The notes under the pieces are model-generated. The model saw only the letters and a list, made by a program, of their open reading frames with translations, did no database searches and was not told where the DNA came from. The translations under genes and the position numbers were made by a program. A stretch of DNA of 64,000 nt. Source: Eutypa lata. Taxonomy: Eukaryota > Ascomycota > Sordariomycetes > Xylariales > Diatrypaceae. This document shows, in pieces, positions 1 through 10,892 of this stretch. Position 1 is the stretch's first letter, and the number at the start of each line of letters is the position of its first letter. Location: positions 2,542,001 to 2,606,000 of the forward strand of contig JAKULF010000003.1 of the NCBI GenBank assembly GCA_022661535.1. The letters run 5' to 3'.

Positions 1-1258
1 TCGTCAATGGATACAAGGTTGTCAACTACTCATCAACGGTCGACTTCGACAAGTTCTCGCTGAACGACACTGCGAACTTCAACGGGGCGCACGACGTCGT
101 CATCACGAACAGTGGAGCGGAGGAAGTCAGCTACGAATTCGCCCTTGAGCATAGCGCTGGCATCGAAGCCGCCGGGTGGCTGCACGAAGAAGGCGGGGAC
201 ACCATAAGAGTGAAGGTGCTGGAAGAGCTGACGCCCGTAGACCTGGCTGTGGAAGCTACACTGCCAGAGTCTTTCAGCTTACAGCCAGGCGAAAGCAAGA
301 CAGTCTCGTGAGTTATTCTTACCGAAATCTATCTTTAAGTTGTGAAGTGCTAACGCGACTTTGCTCAGCATCGCCTTTAACAATCCTGAGGACCGAGGAT
401 GGAACGTCACAGCGCTGCCGGTATACAGCGGAAAGGTCTTGCTTTCCTCTAGCAAGGGAGAGCGGCTTTCTGTACCCTACTTAGGTAGGCATCCCTCGTA
501 AAGCTCTAGGTATCAACGCGCTAACACGGGTTTCAGGACTCGGCGCCGACTTGAAGAATGACATTAAGAGGCACTATTATACCTATTACCCGTTCTCCCA
601 ATCTGGTATATATAATGATGATCTCAAGAAGAAGTCAAAGTAGGCCTTTTCGTCGCCTTACATAATCTATGTGTCAAGATGCTAACCGCCGCTAGCTACA
701 CGTTTGACCTCTCCCTGTCCTCCCAAGACTTCCCCAAGATCTACGTTAAGACCGTGTGGGGCAGTAAGCAAATCCGTTGGGACGTAAGTTGACTTCGTTT
801 GCCCTGACGTATGATGGTGTCATTAACATTGGCTATAGGTTTACGAGGCGGGTTGGAATGAGAGCCTGTGGTCATATCCACCGGTCGAGGGTGAGAACGG
901 CTATATCGGCACCGTAGCGTCCTGGATTGGCTCCGATAGCGTGGGGTACTTCGACCCAGACCTGTATGACCCTGACGAGACCTTCACGTACCCTCGGACC
1001 GACACCATCAGGAGTAGGAATGGCGGTTACACGAGCCACTGGTGGTTTGGAAAGCTAGGTAACGGCAGCCAGATCGAGCTAGGCACATACACCGTGAGTG
1101 GCTATCCCCCGTCTCCTCCCTAAATGATAGTAACAGAGGCATGGCTAACTTCTGGAAAGTGGCGTTTTGCGACTCTTAAACCGTTCGGCGACCCCGCTCT
1201 GTCTGCAGACTGGGAAATGTTCACGACCCCTGAGATCGAGGTTCTCGGGAAGTACTAG
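1..1258 (+). CDS. Subtilisin-like serine protease (S8), C-terminal part, 5' truncated by window edge
   Basis: Only the last 328 codons are present. Exons read as <1-307, 369-484, 537-639, 696-783, 839-1093 and 1139-1258, with frame kept across five short introns of 45-61 bp (e.g. GTGAGT at 308, GTAAGT at 784) and stop TAG at 1256-1258. The first part is a fibronectin-III-like strand domain: a 'VVITNSG' block, then 'LQPGESKTVS' and 'LPVYSGKV'. This is the arrangement that follows the catalytic domain in vpr/C5a-peptidase-like fungal subtilases. The remainder ('GTVASWIGSD', 'GKWRFATLKPFGDP') matches the C-terminal domain of those secreted proteases. The catalytic Asp/His/Ser triad would lie left of the window, so activity cannot be judged. 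The last intron acceptor (1138) is the least certain junction. Family assignment is from the C-terminal pattern only. Confidence 0.72.
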
Positions 1259-2122
1259 ATACGCCCACACTATAGCTTCAAGGTCAACTTTGAAACGCCC
1301 CTATTATATTCTTAAGCGTAATGTGGGAGGTGGTTATTGGTAAGGGGGAGGGGGTATTAGAAGCCAGAACTTTCAGTCAATTCTACATTTCTAGCCAACA
1401 TGAGGCTGTGTGTTTAGTTACCAAGTACTCGCTCAGTTAGAACTGCCGCTTTGGGGCTGGTTGAATACGTATATCAAGGGCTATTATTCTGGCACTCGAA
1501 CTGTACCCTCTTTTGATAAACTCATATTTAATAGTAAACAAGCCTGCAACGTATGATATAGGTATGAAAGGTAAGGATACGTAATATCTCTAAAGAGAAA
1601 TTTTACTAGACTAGACGAGTTGCCAAGTGACAGTTAGCTACGTTCTAAATCCATATCACGCAAATCTATACATTCTGGTTTCAGTCGCTAGCCGGTTTAC
1701 AATGGAACAGAAACATGGCAGCTGATGTTCTTATATTATATATATCTTAAGTAGGTAGGCACGTACGGATGTATGCAGGTGCATATGGAGGTGCCCCCAA
1801 GACGCTCCTCCTAAGATGCTGAGGGTATTCAAAGTGCCTGTCCACCAACATGGAAGCAACATACATACCGGCATGGTAAACGAGACAGTTACGACCTAAT
1901 TCAATATACATATAGACACTTCTGTCCAGACCAGAGGTTAGATATCGCTCGCTAGGCACTCACACCCACACGCTTCTCACTTGCCAAAAACAAAACCTTT
2001 TCACCTTGTACAGATCAAAACTAAAGGCAAGGGGACCACAACCACAACCATAACTACGACAACAACATCGAAGGTATTTTCCGATTGTTGACGGCGCACG
2101 TCAAAACCAACTTGTGTTTCTT
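1259..2122. other. Intergenic region, no gene seen
   Basis: It holds the 3' flank of the subtilase and the upstream region of the zinc-knuckle gene. It is AT-rich around 1500-1750, with CA/AC-rich sequence (1965-2070) just before the next start. No conserved open frame, RNA gene or repeat array was found. Confidence 0.6.
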
Positions 2123-3396
2123 ATGTCAAGAAACTTCCAACCGTGGGATGCGCTTTCGGGCCTCTCGCCAAGACGGCAAAGACATTCGACGAGGTTGGAG
2201 AGGCGTAGCTCGTACCAGCACAGAGGCGCGGCGTATGACAACCGCATTTCGCGGCAAGAACGAAGCCCATCCTTGGATTGTAGGTACTTACGTGACAATA
2301 CCAGAAGTTGCAGGTGAGTACTCGTAATGTATTGTTGTTGTTTGATAATGATACTAATATTCTCAGTCCCATGGACCGTCATCGGTACGGGCGCCCATAC
2401 ATGGTGGAGTCCTACAGGTATACGTACACTTATACGTACAGTTATACGCCATCGCGAGAACACTACCGTGACGAGCGCTATCGCAGCCGCAGTCCTCGTC
2501 GGCCCTCGCTGCCCCAAACTACGTCTAGGGGAAGGCCATTATCCCGCCCGGACCAGGACAACCGCACTGAGCATCAGCACCGTCGCCGTAGAGACTCGCA
2601 CCGAGCTGAGTCTCGTAGTAATGACCACCGTGAAGACTCGTATAGAGTTGAGGCCCCTAGGTCACAGATACTACTACCGCCGCCTCCTCCTCCTCCACAT
2701 CCGCAGTCTCCCCGTCCACAAAAGACTGGCGGATGATTAACCCCAAGAAGGAGGCCGCTCGGGGCGCCACGGATCCCGGCAGACCGAAGCAGGATTTGGT
2801 GCCAAAATCATGGAAAAGGCCATGGCCGGCAACACGATCCCCGGTTCTGCCGTGGTAAAATAAAGGCCGGCTGCCTCCAGGTCTGCGTGCGATGCGGTAG
2901 TAGATCCCACCTTTTTGATGACTGCTGGTGGGGGGACGTCAATGTCGACGACCGAGATGACTTCCTTTTCTATCCTCGACAAGGGCTGGCGCCGGTGGCG
3001 ACTAGAATCGGGTGTGAAGACCTGGAGGCCCAGCCCGGACGTCACAACAGACCTGTCCTAACTCCCGGATTCGCGTCAAGATCGAGAACCGAGTACAACG
3101 AGATAGCACAACGGGAGGGCCGTCCAACAAACAACGAGGATTTTGACTACCGCGGTGCCCCTCGGCCTGAACTTGCGTGCCTTTCACTTCCTGGAGACTC
3201 GGCGATGAAAGGATAGCGGTATGGTCCTCCCCCTTCTAAGACTTCCCGGGACCTCGACACGCAGTCTGATGTGAAAACTGAGGACCGCGTGAAAGAGGAG
3301 GACTGCGTGAAAGAGGAGGACTTCGTAAACGAGGAGGGCCTCGTAAAAGGGGAGGTCGTCGTGAAAAAGGAGGATGACCTCGTTGAGAATCTCTAG
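2123..3396 (+). pseudogene. Arg/Ser-rich CCHC zinc-knuckle protein gene with two in-frame stop codons
   Basis: Exon 1 is 2123-2313. Intron 2314-2366 has GTGAGT, a TACTAAT branch site and CTCAG. Exon 2 continues to TAG at 3394-3396. In that single frame (407 codons) there are only two internal stops: TGA at 2734-2736 (codon 187) and TAG at 3214-3216 (codon 347). The frame stays meaningful on both sides. The N-terminal half is rich in Arg, Ser, Tyr and Pro ('RSRSPRR', a YTYTYTYSY run, a run of eight prolines). After the first stop come a 'WCQNHGKGH' block and a CX2CX4HX4C zinc knuckle (Cys237-Cys250 by codon number), and after the second stop an acidic 6-residue repeat tail. The knuckle suggests nucleic-acid binding. 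I do not recognise a named family. The start is the first ATG in frame with the good donor. Unseen introns could remove the TGA (possible GTAATG donor at 2618, acceptor at 2782), but I found no good intron for the TAG. Confidence 0.6.
3283..3390 (+). repeat. 18-bp tandem repeat coding an acidic 6-residue unit
   Basis: About five to six degenerate units read DRVKEE, DCVKEE, DFVNEE, GLVKGE, VVVKKE and DDLVEN. The units stay in the frame of the upstream zinc-knuckle gene and end four bases before its final stop. Units diverge mostly at second codon positions and not at random, which fits an old coding repeat. Confidence 0.75.
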
Positions 3397-4238
3397 ACTA
3401 ACTCCATCAAGTTCTAGTAGATACTAACATAGCTATCTAACGGTCTTAGCTAGATGTGCTCTCGCTATACATACTGTATTTATATAAATGAAATAGATGA
3501 GACACGCAGTTAGTTTCATGTTCAAGGGAGGGTAGAACAAGGGGACAAGGGTAATTGAGGAACTCGAGCTACAGCTTCTAATTCCAATTGCAATACGTCT
3601 GACACGGTGACCAGACTGAATTTGAATATTGAGTAAAGATTACTGCAATGCATTAACACAATGTGATAATTCAGTTCTCTTAAATTTACATATTATACTG
3701 TAACTTAGTTGTCATTAGCACGGCTCACCTACTAGTAACAAGGAAAGATGCTCCTGGTGGAAGCACGACGTCAGAATTGATTTTTGCTGTATGTTTACCT
3801 GCTTAGTTACCTTGAATATATCTAGGCTGTGAGGAACGTTGGTGTGTTACAACCGGGTGGGAGGGTTTAATGCACGTTAAAGCTCGATTTTTTTTAAATT
3901 CTGCTCCTGTTAGACTACCTACCTAGGTAGGTAGGTTCATAATCCCAGTGAAGTGAAATATGCATGCTGGATTTCGTACCAAAGAGTCAGCGGGCGTGGT
4001 AAGAGCCCTGGAAGGGATTTGAAATCCCAGATCACCGGTAGCCTCCATATCCCTTCGAGTTAGAGAGCGAAGAGATTAAAAAGAGATGCCTAGCTCCAGA
4101 TATCCGCAGTCCTATACACTAAGGACTATATATTGATAATATAGACCCTCGGCACTGAAGCTGGAGCAAAGCAATTGGTTCATTTATTTCCTATATATGT
4201 ATATACCATGATAGAATACCAGCTCTACAGTCATTAGA
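3397..4238. other. Intergenic region between convergent genes
   Basis: AT-rich, with the 3' flanks of the zinc-knuckle gene (plus) and VPS36 (minus). It contains a perfect palindrome of ACCTACCTAGGTAGGT near 3920-3935. No gene seen. Confidence 0.55.
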
Positions 4239-6447
4239 TCATATCAAACCAGAAGACTTCAAAGCCTCCATGATCTTATCGGCTTCTGTGACCTTCTTCG
4301 GCCGGCGGCGGTACTCGCCGGTATCGATGTAGTTCTCCCAGAACTTGAGGCCCTCGATCCCTTCCTCGCGGCAGAGGACGCCGCGCTCCTCGGCCATCTC
4401 GAGCTCCTCCTCAGCGACGCCCATGCTCCAGCCGAAGCGATCGGCGGCGTCCTGGGCCGTGACGCCGCGCCCGAACTCCTGCCAGTCCCAGGAGACGGCG
4501 CGGTCGGGCGGGAAGCTGTGGAGGTCCCGCAGCCAGGCCAGTATGGCCTTCACGGTCGTCTCGTCGGTCCGGTCGCGGCTCTGCACCACCATCACGCCGC
4601 TCTTGAACGTCCGCAGGCGCACGGGGAGCTTGAGCTTCTCCCACAGGCGCGCCGCCTTCTCGAAGTCGTTGGGGCTGACAAGCTCGACGCCGCCGCGCGC
4701 CCGGTTGAACATCGCCCAGAGGTCGACTAGGCTGATGATGCCGCCGGCCTTCCGGAGCACACCCCTCGCGTCGTCCGTCAGGAATTCGGCCAGGTTTCGG
4801 GATAGCTCGGACAGGTACAGCGATTCCGATGCCGAGCTGCCGCCACCACCGACGATGTCTTTCGTGGTTATCAGGCCGAGCTGCGTAGCCGACTCGGCGA
4901 GGAGAGCGTTCGCCTCGGACGAGGCGCTATCGGGCCCGCTCCTGAGCTGTCGGGCGAACGAATCAGCAAGTGCTTGGACTTCTTTCGCAGAAGCCATCAA
5001 GGCCTCTAGATCCTCAAACGCATTTCCGATCGTGAGCTCATTGTTTTTGCGCTGGTTTAGGCCCATCTGCTCCAATCCCGCGATGCCAGCTGTCTTTGCT
5101 CGACCAGACCCCGATTTTGCGCCTGTTAGTGGATCCGCCCGTGTACTGTCGCCTAAGCCGTTGCCATTCGGAACGGGCGGTGCTTCTTGCAGCAGCCATT
5201 TCCGCTGCGTCATTGCTCCCTTGAGCTTTTCGTAGAATACCTTGTCTCCCCCTCCCCCGTTCCTGAAAGAGATCTTAACATTTTCGGGGTTTTCTAGGCC
5301 AGTAACTCCGCCGTATTTGAGCATGGGTCCCGGTGAATCCGTTCGTGGGTGATCTTGCACGGCGGATATCGGAACGTCCTGAGATACCAACGGTGCCCCG
5401 CATATCTCGCAAGATAAGAGGGATGGATGGTTCAGGAATGTACAGCGTGGACAGTGGAACCCACCATCGGATTGTTGTGATGGAGCAGGCCGCACAGGGA
5501 GCTCCGACTCGCTCCGAAAGCCACCCTGGCTCCTCGGATGCCTTGTCCCATGGTTGATGTCCGACGGGAATTGCGACGGGGGTAGGGAGCGAGAGGGTGG
5601 TGTGGAAGAGGTCGCCTGCCTGCTGGTGACGTTGGATATGGCAGCTTTGAGAATATGGGTTAGAGTTGGCTTGATACCACATGCTAAGCATGGTGGCAGA
5701 GGTGTATGCGCGTTCGCAATTGTTGGGTCGAAGTTTGAAGGGACTGGGTTCGGGAAGCTGCAGATAGTACAAACCCAAGTAGCGCTGCTAGCTTGCGTCG
5801 GCGTTGCGGATGAAGAACGGATACCGGCATCAACTGCTGGTGAAGGAGACGCGCCGGTGCTTCCACTAGGACCCGAGGAAGCAGCTGTTGCTCTGGACTG
5901 GAGGGAGCCTCGCTTGGTGGGCTTCGGGAAAAGCGTGACTTTCGGGGAGGATTTCAGAAATCCAGCCTATGTAGGTTTCGGTCAGACATGAGAAGCCCTG
6001 CTAATGGTACGGCAGAGTAAGGTGCAGATCGGCATACATAAAACTCGTATCTCTCGACATCCTTCAAATCCAAACCAACGGAGTGTTTCCTAGGCTCTTT
6101 GTCGTCGACGAAGCATATACGATGTGACGTCAAGTAGACATGGCCACTCTGCTGATTTGGCAGCTTGTATTTGCTAGCAACGAATCGATATTAGAGAATC
6201 AGTTCTCTTGACAAAAGGGTCGATCAAACATGTGAAAGCTACCCGCCAACAAAACACCAAGGCCAACCAGAACATATATATATATATATATATATATGTA
6301 GTTATAGAAGAGAAGGAGGGGATGTCAAATAGGAGGGTAAACTCACCCCTCATAAAGCCCCACATTGTCCTGGACAAAGAGTAGAACCTCGTCGGGAAGA
6401 TAAGCTGGCCTGAGGGCAGTTGTGAGATCGATCTGTTTTAAAAACAT
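4239..6447 (-). CDS. VPS36: ESCRT-II complex subunit Vps36
   Basis: Exons on the minus strand are 6447-6347, 6173-6038 and 5966-4239, giving 654 residues. It acts with Vps22 and Vps25 on endosomes, where ESCRT-II sorts ubiquitylated cargo into multivesicular bodies. The first exons code a split GLUE/PH-like domain ('DEVLLFVQDNVGLYEG', 'GHVYLTSHRICFVD'). Two NZF zinc fingers are inserted, one near residues 143-175 (WVCTIC...CLAC) and one at 249-270 (FHCPRC...CEIC). The GLUE fold then resumes ('VKISFRNGG...FYEKLKGAM'). The C-terminal 280 residues are the EAP30/Vps36 winged-helix region, opening with 'AGIAGLEQMGLN'. Two NZF fingers inside GLUE is the budding-yeast arrangement, so ubiquitin binding is expected. 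Intron 6174-6346 contains an (AT)12 run. Codon bias is GC-rich in the C-terminal half. It is divergent from THP3 across 740 bp. Confidence 0.93.
6274..6297. repeat. (AT)12 microsatellite inside VPS36 intron 1
   Basis: Perfect AT dinucleotide run lying wholly in the first intron of the minus-strand VPS36 gene. Confidence 0.9.
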
Positions 6448-7187
6448 TCGTCATATCGGTCGACCACTTTGGAATGGGCATGCGTAATATTGAGTATTGG
6501 ATTTGGGAGATGGATCGTTATGTACTAGTTAGGGTTCCTATCGAGGATATGTAAAGAGGTGAAGTGAAGTTCGCCCCCTAGATAGCGCTCTGAATCAAGG
6601 GTTCACTCAGACAGTCAGGCAGCTAACTATGTAAATGCATACATACCAACATACAGGGATGTATGATAACTAGTTAGTGCCAATCAATATTAATCAATCT
6701 ATTGAAACTGCCAGCTGCCAGTAGCTACAAGTGCCTACAGTGCCAAGATCTGCCAGCTGCCTGACTGTATCATTGTCTAGGTATGTACTTAAATACCTAG
6801 TCTAGCTATTCACTCCGCCCTAAAACTCACAATTCATTCACTGCAAGACAGGAAGGTTACCCACTTCATGCCTGGATTTATAGTGTTCGCACTAATAAAA
6901 TACCTCGCCTGGTTACATGTATCGTACCTATTGTACAGCGCATAAACCTACACTTACATTTGAACTTTCTCCAATTTCCTTCCCTTTCTTTCTTCACTTC
7001 ACCGATTCTTTGTCAACTTCAGCATCATCTCTTCTCTTCCCCAGCCACTTCCATCACGCCAAACAATCCATCTTTGTGTGTTTGTTCGTGATTTTAACTA
7101 TCAACACTTTTGACAGAGTGAAATATTTATAAATAACACTAACCTTCGTTGCAAGTACACGGTTACCAACCATCACCAACCATAACC
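6448..7187. promoter_or_regulatory. Divergent promoter region VPS36 / THP3
   Basis: These 740 bp separate the two start codons. The 11-mer TGCCAGCTGCC occurs twice (6709-6719 and 6751-6761). The THP3 side is strongly pyrimidine-rich (about 6960-7060), as is usual for fungal 5' leaders. No transcription start can be placed by eye. Confidence 0.45.
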
Positions 7188-8949
7188 ATGTCTTGGGCAG
7201 CACCTCCACCTCCGCCTGGTGTTCAACCAGCATCCTACGCTTATCCTGCCGGTACGTCTTCAGAAATTCATCAAAACCAACACTCCCAGCCGTATCATCA
7301 TCATCATCATTATTATCAACATCCATATCCTCATCATTACTATGATCATCAAACGTCGCTCGGAAATAATGCTAATACTTCAGTTCCAGCGCCTGCTTAT
7401 ACTCCAATCACGGTTCGTCAAGGCTTCGGTCAGGCGTATCAACCCCAGTCACAGTATCCCTATGCCGCTCCTACTAATCCACCGCAACCATCTACTACGG
7501 CTCCGGATCAGCAAGCATCAAAGATTGACTGGCCCGATGCTGTTCGGCAATATGTCCAGAGATCATTCGAAGACGCTAACAAGGACCCGAGTGTAACCCG
7601 TGGTGAAATGGAAACGAAGTTGAAGGAGGTTATTAGATACACTCAGGAATGTGGGACAATGTATACCACTGACTGGGCCCTTATGCCGCTTCCCCAGCAG
7701 ATGGTCCGGACCGAACGCCAACAGAACCTAATGGCCGAGAGTCATAAAACCCTACGGGAATCTATGCAATCCGTCTCGTTCAAATCCCCAACTGGACGAC
7801 CTACTACCACATTCCCTGCTACTGCCCCTTCAAAGAAGAGAAAATCTTCTGATCTCAGCACTGAGCAGACGAATGGTCCGGCCGTACACTGGCAAACTGC
7901 CAAGTCAATCCCACTAGGAGATCGAATCACCCACCCGTCGAACGATAAGCGCCCGTCTATGGATGGCCCCCTACCCGCTAAAAGTAAGTTTCAGAAGAAT
8001 GCCGAGAAGCGGCAACGTCGAGGTGATGGAGGTTACCAGTCCTCCTATCGATCGCCGAGTCCAGCACCTCCTTCCGGCCCCATCGTCGGATATTGTACCA
8101 ATCTGGAGAAACCCTATTTTCGTTTGACATCTGCCCCTAAGCCTTCGGAAGTCCGACCTGAACATGTCTTACACCGGACACTTGATCATCTCAAGCAGAA
8201 GTGGCGAAAGGAGAGCAACTATAACTACATATGCGAACAGTTCAAGTCACTACGTCAGGACCTAACCGTTCAACGTATTCGAAATGAGTTTACCGTTTCC
8301 GTTTACGAGATTCATGCCAGAATCGCACTAGAGAAGGGAGATCTTGGTGAGTATAACCAGTGTCAGACGCAGTTACGTGCTCTGTACGCATCTGGAATCA
8401 AGGGCAACTCGATCGAGTTCAAGGCCTACCGTATCTTGTATTTCATTTACACGGCGAATCGGACAGCGTTGAACGATGCCATCGCGGATCTAACCACAGC
8501 AGAAAAGGAGGAACGGCCTATTAAACATGCTTTGAATGTGCGTTCGTCATTAGCCCTGGGCAACTACCATAAGTTTTTCCAGTTTTATCTCGATGTCCCT
8601 AATATGGGAGCGTATCTCATGGATATGTTTGTGAAACGAGAACGACTAGCGGCCCTTGCAAATATGTGCAAATCGTAAGTCTCTTCCCTTCCCTACCCAT
8701 TTGTGTAGACGGTAGTCATGCTAACAATTCTGCAGATTCAAACCTGATTTGAAACTTCGTTATATCACTGAAGAACTCGCATTTGAATCGGACGCTGAAG
8801 CTGCCCAGTTCATCATTGATTGCGGTGCCCAGCATCTGCTTCTAGAACGGGATGATCAAATTATCTTCTTGGCTGGTAAAGCTGGAGCGCTCTTCGAGTC
8901 GGCTAGCGCTGAAGCCTCCCGCAGGGTTGATCTCAAGGGCCAGATTTGA
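7188..8949 (+). CDS. THP3: SAC3/GANP/THP3-family protein (LENG8 homologue)
   Basis: Exons are 7188-8674 and 8736-8949, giving 566 residues. The intron has GTAAGT, a GCTAAC branch site and TGCAG. The N-terminal ~110 residues are low-complexity Pro/Gln/His/Tyr, including a His-rich run. Residues ~115-170 start a helical block, then a basic nuclear-type segment (PSKKRKSS). The C-terminal half holds the SAC3/GANP/PCI-like domain ('VRPEHVLHRTLDHLKQKW', 'QDLTVQRIRNEFTVSVYEIHARIALEKGD', 'EFKAYRILYFIYTANR', 'HALNVRSSLALGNYHKFF'). Yeast Thp3 pairs with Csn12 in transcription elongation and mRNA maturation, so a nuclear mRNA-export or elongation role follows from the family. The start is the first ATG preceded by CAACCATAACC. 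Codon use is less GC-rich than in TS or CUZ1. Confidence 0.88.
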
Positions 8950-9472
8950 TTTTTCTTTCTATTCGTTTACTTTTCTTTTCTCTCTTCGACCCGACACGTA
9001 CTTCCCGGCTCCGCGATTGCGGTGACGGCCGTTCTTCACCGGCCCTCTTACCCTGTAGTACCCTTTACCACACCCCCGAATCTCCAACGTTCATTCTTAC
9101 GAGCTCATGACTGGGCGGATACTATGATCTCTAGATGATATGCCTCGGTCTTGCGCCGGGGTTGAGATCTTTTGTGTTACAACCGTTGTGCAACATCTCG
9201 AATAATATCGCCTTGGGTACCGTTGGCCTCTCGAGTAGTCTTTGCCATTAACTCCCGTTAACAGCAAGTCGCGACAAGGTGTTAAAGATCGCAGAGTGGT
9301 GAGGATGACCTCACAAGTCATGAGTCTCAAAGTGGTTGGAATGTGGATGTGGCAAGGTGTTGGTTGGTGCAGTGATCAACGACTTGGATGGCCATGTGTT
9401 GATGCATACGACATGACGTGAGGCGTTTGGCGTTTCTGGACTGAGCGGATCTAGTATTTCATGTTGATACCC

Positions 9473-9498
9473 GGCAAGGCAAGGCGAGGCAAGGCGAG
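9473..9498. repeat. Short GGCAA/GGCGA tandem repeat
   Basis: About five copies of a 5-bp unit GGCRA in a row. Non-coding context. Confidence 0.7.
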
Positions 9499-10744
9499 AC
9501 GATACGGCTTTGTTCGGTCTGGCATTTACTGGTAGTTTGACAGGATCGGAGTTCTCGAGTAGCACATTAGCTGACCCATGGACAAAAGTCCCCGTGACTA
9601 GCTTGGAGTTGTCTCCAACTTGCATAATCTATATTCGTTTCCGACTTGATGCTTGCAGCTTCTTCGTGTGTGTGTACATGATCAATTAGTCTTTAATACT
9701 TTGCAACTTGGGAGAGACTTGTTATAGTTGACGAAGTCGGGCAGCTAGGTCTGATGGCGGAGACTTGACCAAGCTGAGACATGCTGCCATCCAACCAGTT
9801 GGACTTTTCCATCCTTAGTCCTATATTTTACCGGTTATAACTGTTGCTAATTGATTCAGCTGCCAAGGGCTCGGGTGCTGTGTGCCCGCCGTCGCACGGC
9901 CTTGAAGGGGCTTGAGACACGGAGGGGAAGCTCGTTGACGGTTCCTACCATTCAGAGTCAGGATTCGACAGTTAAGAGCAAGAGATTAGCGAGGCAATTA
10001 TGACCTCATCTCGCATCCCGATCAAAGCCATACAGGCCACGTCAAGCGAGATAGCAAGATGGGCAGGGGAAGTTCTATAACTACCCTACTACGACGCTTT
10101 GTTGCGTGGCGCATCTGGGTGCCCTTTCAGCCTAGACATGAGATACGTTAGTTAGGCTGGTGTTATTATCGTTGGCTTGGTCCATGATCGGCTCCACTTG
10201 CCTGGTTTCTTTTCTGGCCCTGCTTGCTCAGCTAGCTAGTTGGTTCGCCCTTGCTTGAGAGCTTAAGGCAGACAAGCCGCCATCGCGTTCATTCCATCGC
10301 TTGTATAACGACGCCCACGACATTTATAGCACACCGCTCCCAAGGCAAGGAGTGGCGTGGCGTGAAGTGGCGTAGCGTGGCGCAACGTATTCTTACTTGC
10401 TTGTGTTTGCTTTTTTTGCCCGCGTCGATGTAAGATCAGATCATATTTCTACTCGTCACGATATGACAGAGGAATGAAGTACCTATGCGTCGTCGTAAGC
10501 TCACGGGTGGACGCTTAAGGTAGATAGTTAGATGGCGTTAAACTGGCCATGGAAGAAGGAAAGAAAGAGAAAAGAAAGGAAAAGCACGCCTAGAATAGGA
10601 AACAAGTTTATCAGAAAAATTAATAAAAAATTAATAAAAAAAATCCAAACCGCTGATTCTCCTCCTACTTACTACACACACACGTAATGGAAAGGACCGG
10701 AGCCCTTAATGTTAGCGTACTAGCATAGTCCTCGAAAATTGGCA

Positions 10745-10820
10745 TGGACGTAGCAGAATTTGAACTCGCAACTTAGGTGGTTGTGTTTGACCATAACCAC
10801 TTGACCACAAGGGTCATTGT
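10745..10820 (-). repeat. tRNA-like Pol III element (degenerate tRNA or tRNA-derived SINE head)
   Basis: Read on the minus strand, the element contains TGGTCAAGTGG, which fits the box A consensus. About 50 bases later it has GAGTTCAAATTC, a box B-like T-loop (TTCAAAT) with a partly paired stem (GCGAG/TCTGC). The box spacing is that of a tRNA. The anticodon arm and acceptor stem do not fold cleanly, so it is not called as a working tRNA. Two T-stem mismatches would be repaired by reversing C-to-T/G-to-A changes. I saw no second copy in the window. Confidence 0.4.
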
Positions 10821-10873
10821 TTGAAATCCGTCTTGTTTTCGTATAGAGGTGCTAAGCAGTGACCGCCTAGGAA

Positions 10874-10892
10874 GTATGTATGTATGTATGTA
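10874..10892. repeat. (GTAT)n microsatellite
   Basis: About 4.7 copies of GTAT. Similar TATG/GTAT runs recur in other non-coding parts of the window (15719, 22444, 24535 and 27990). Confidence 0.85.

Noticed and set aside
9311..9625. 104-codon minus-strand open frame
   Set aside because: No domain, no codon bias, no splice context. Typical chance frame.
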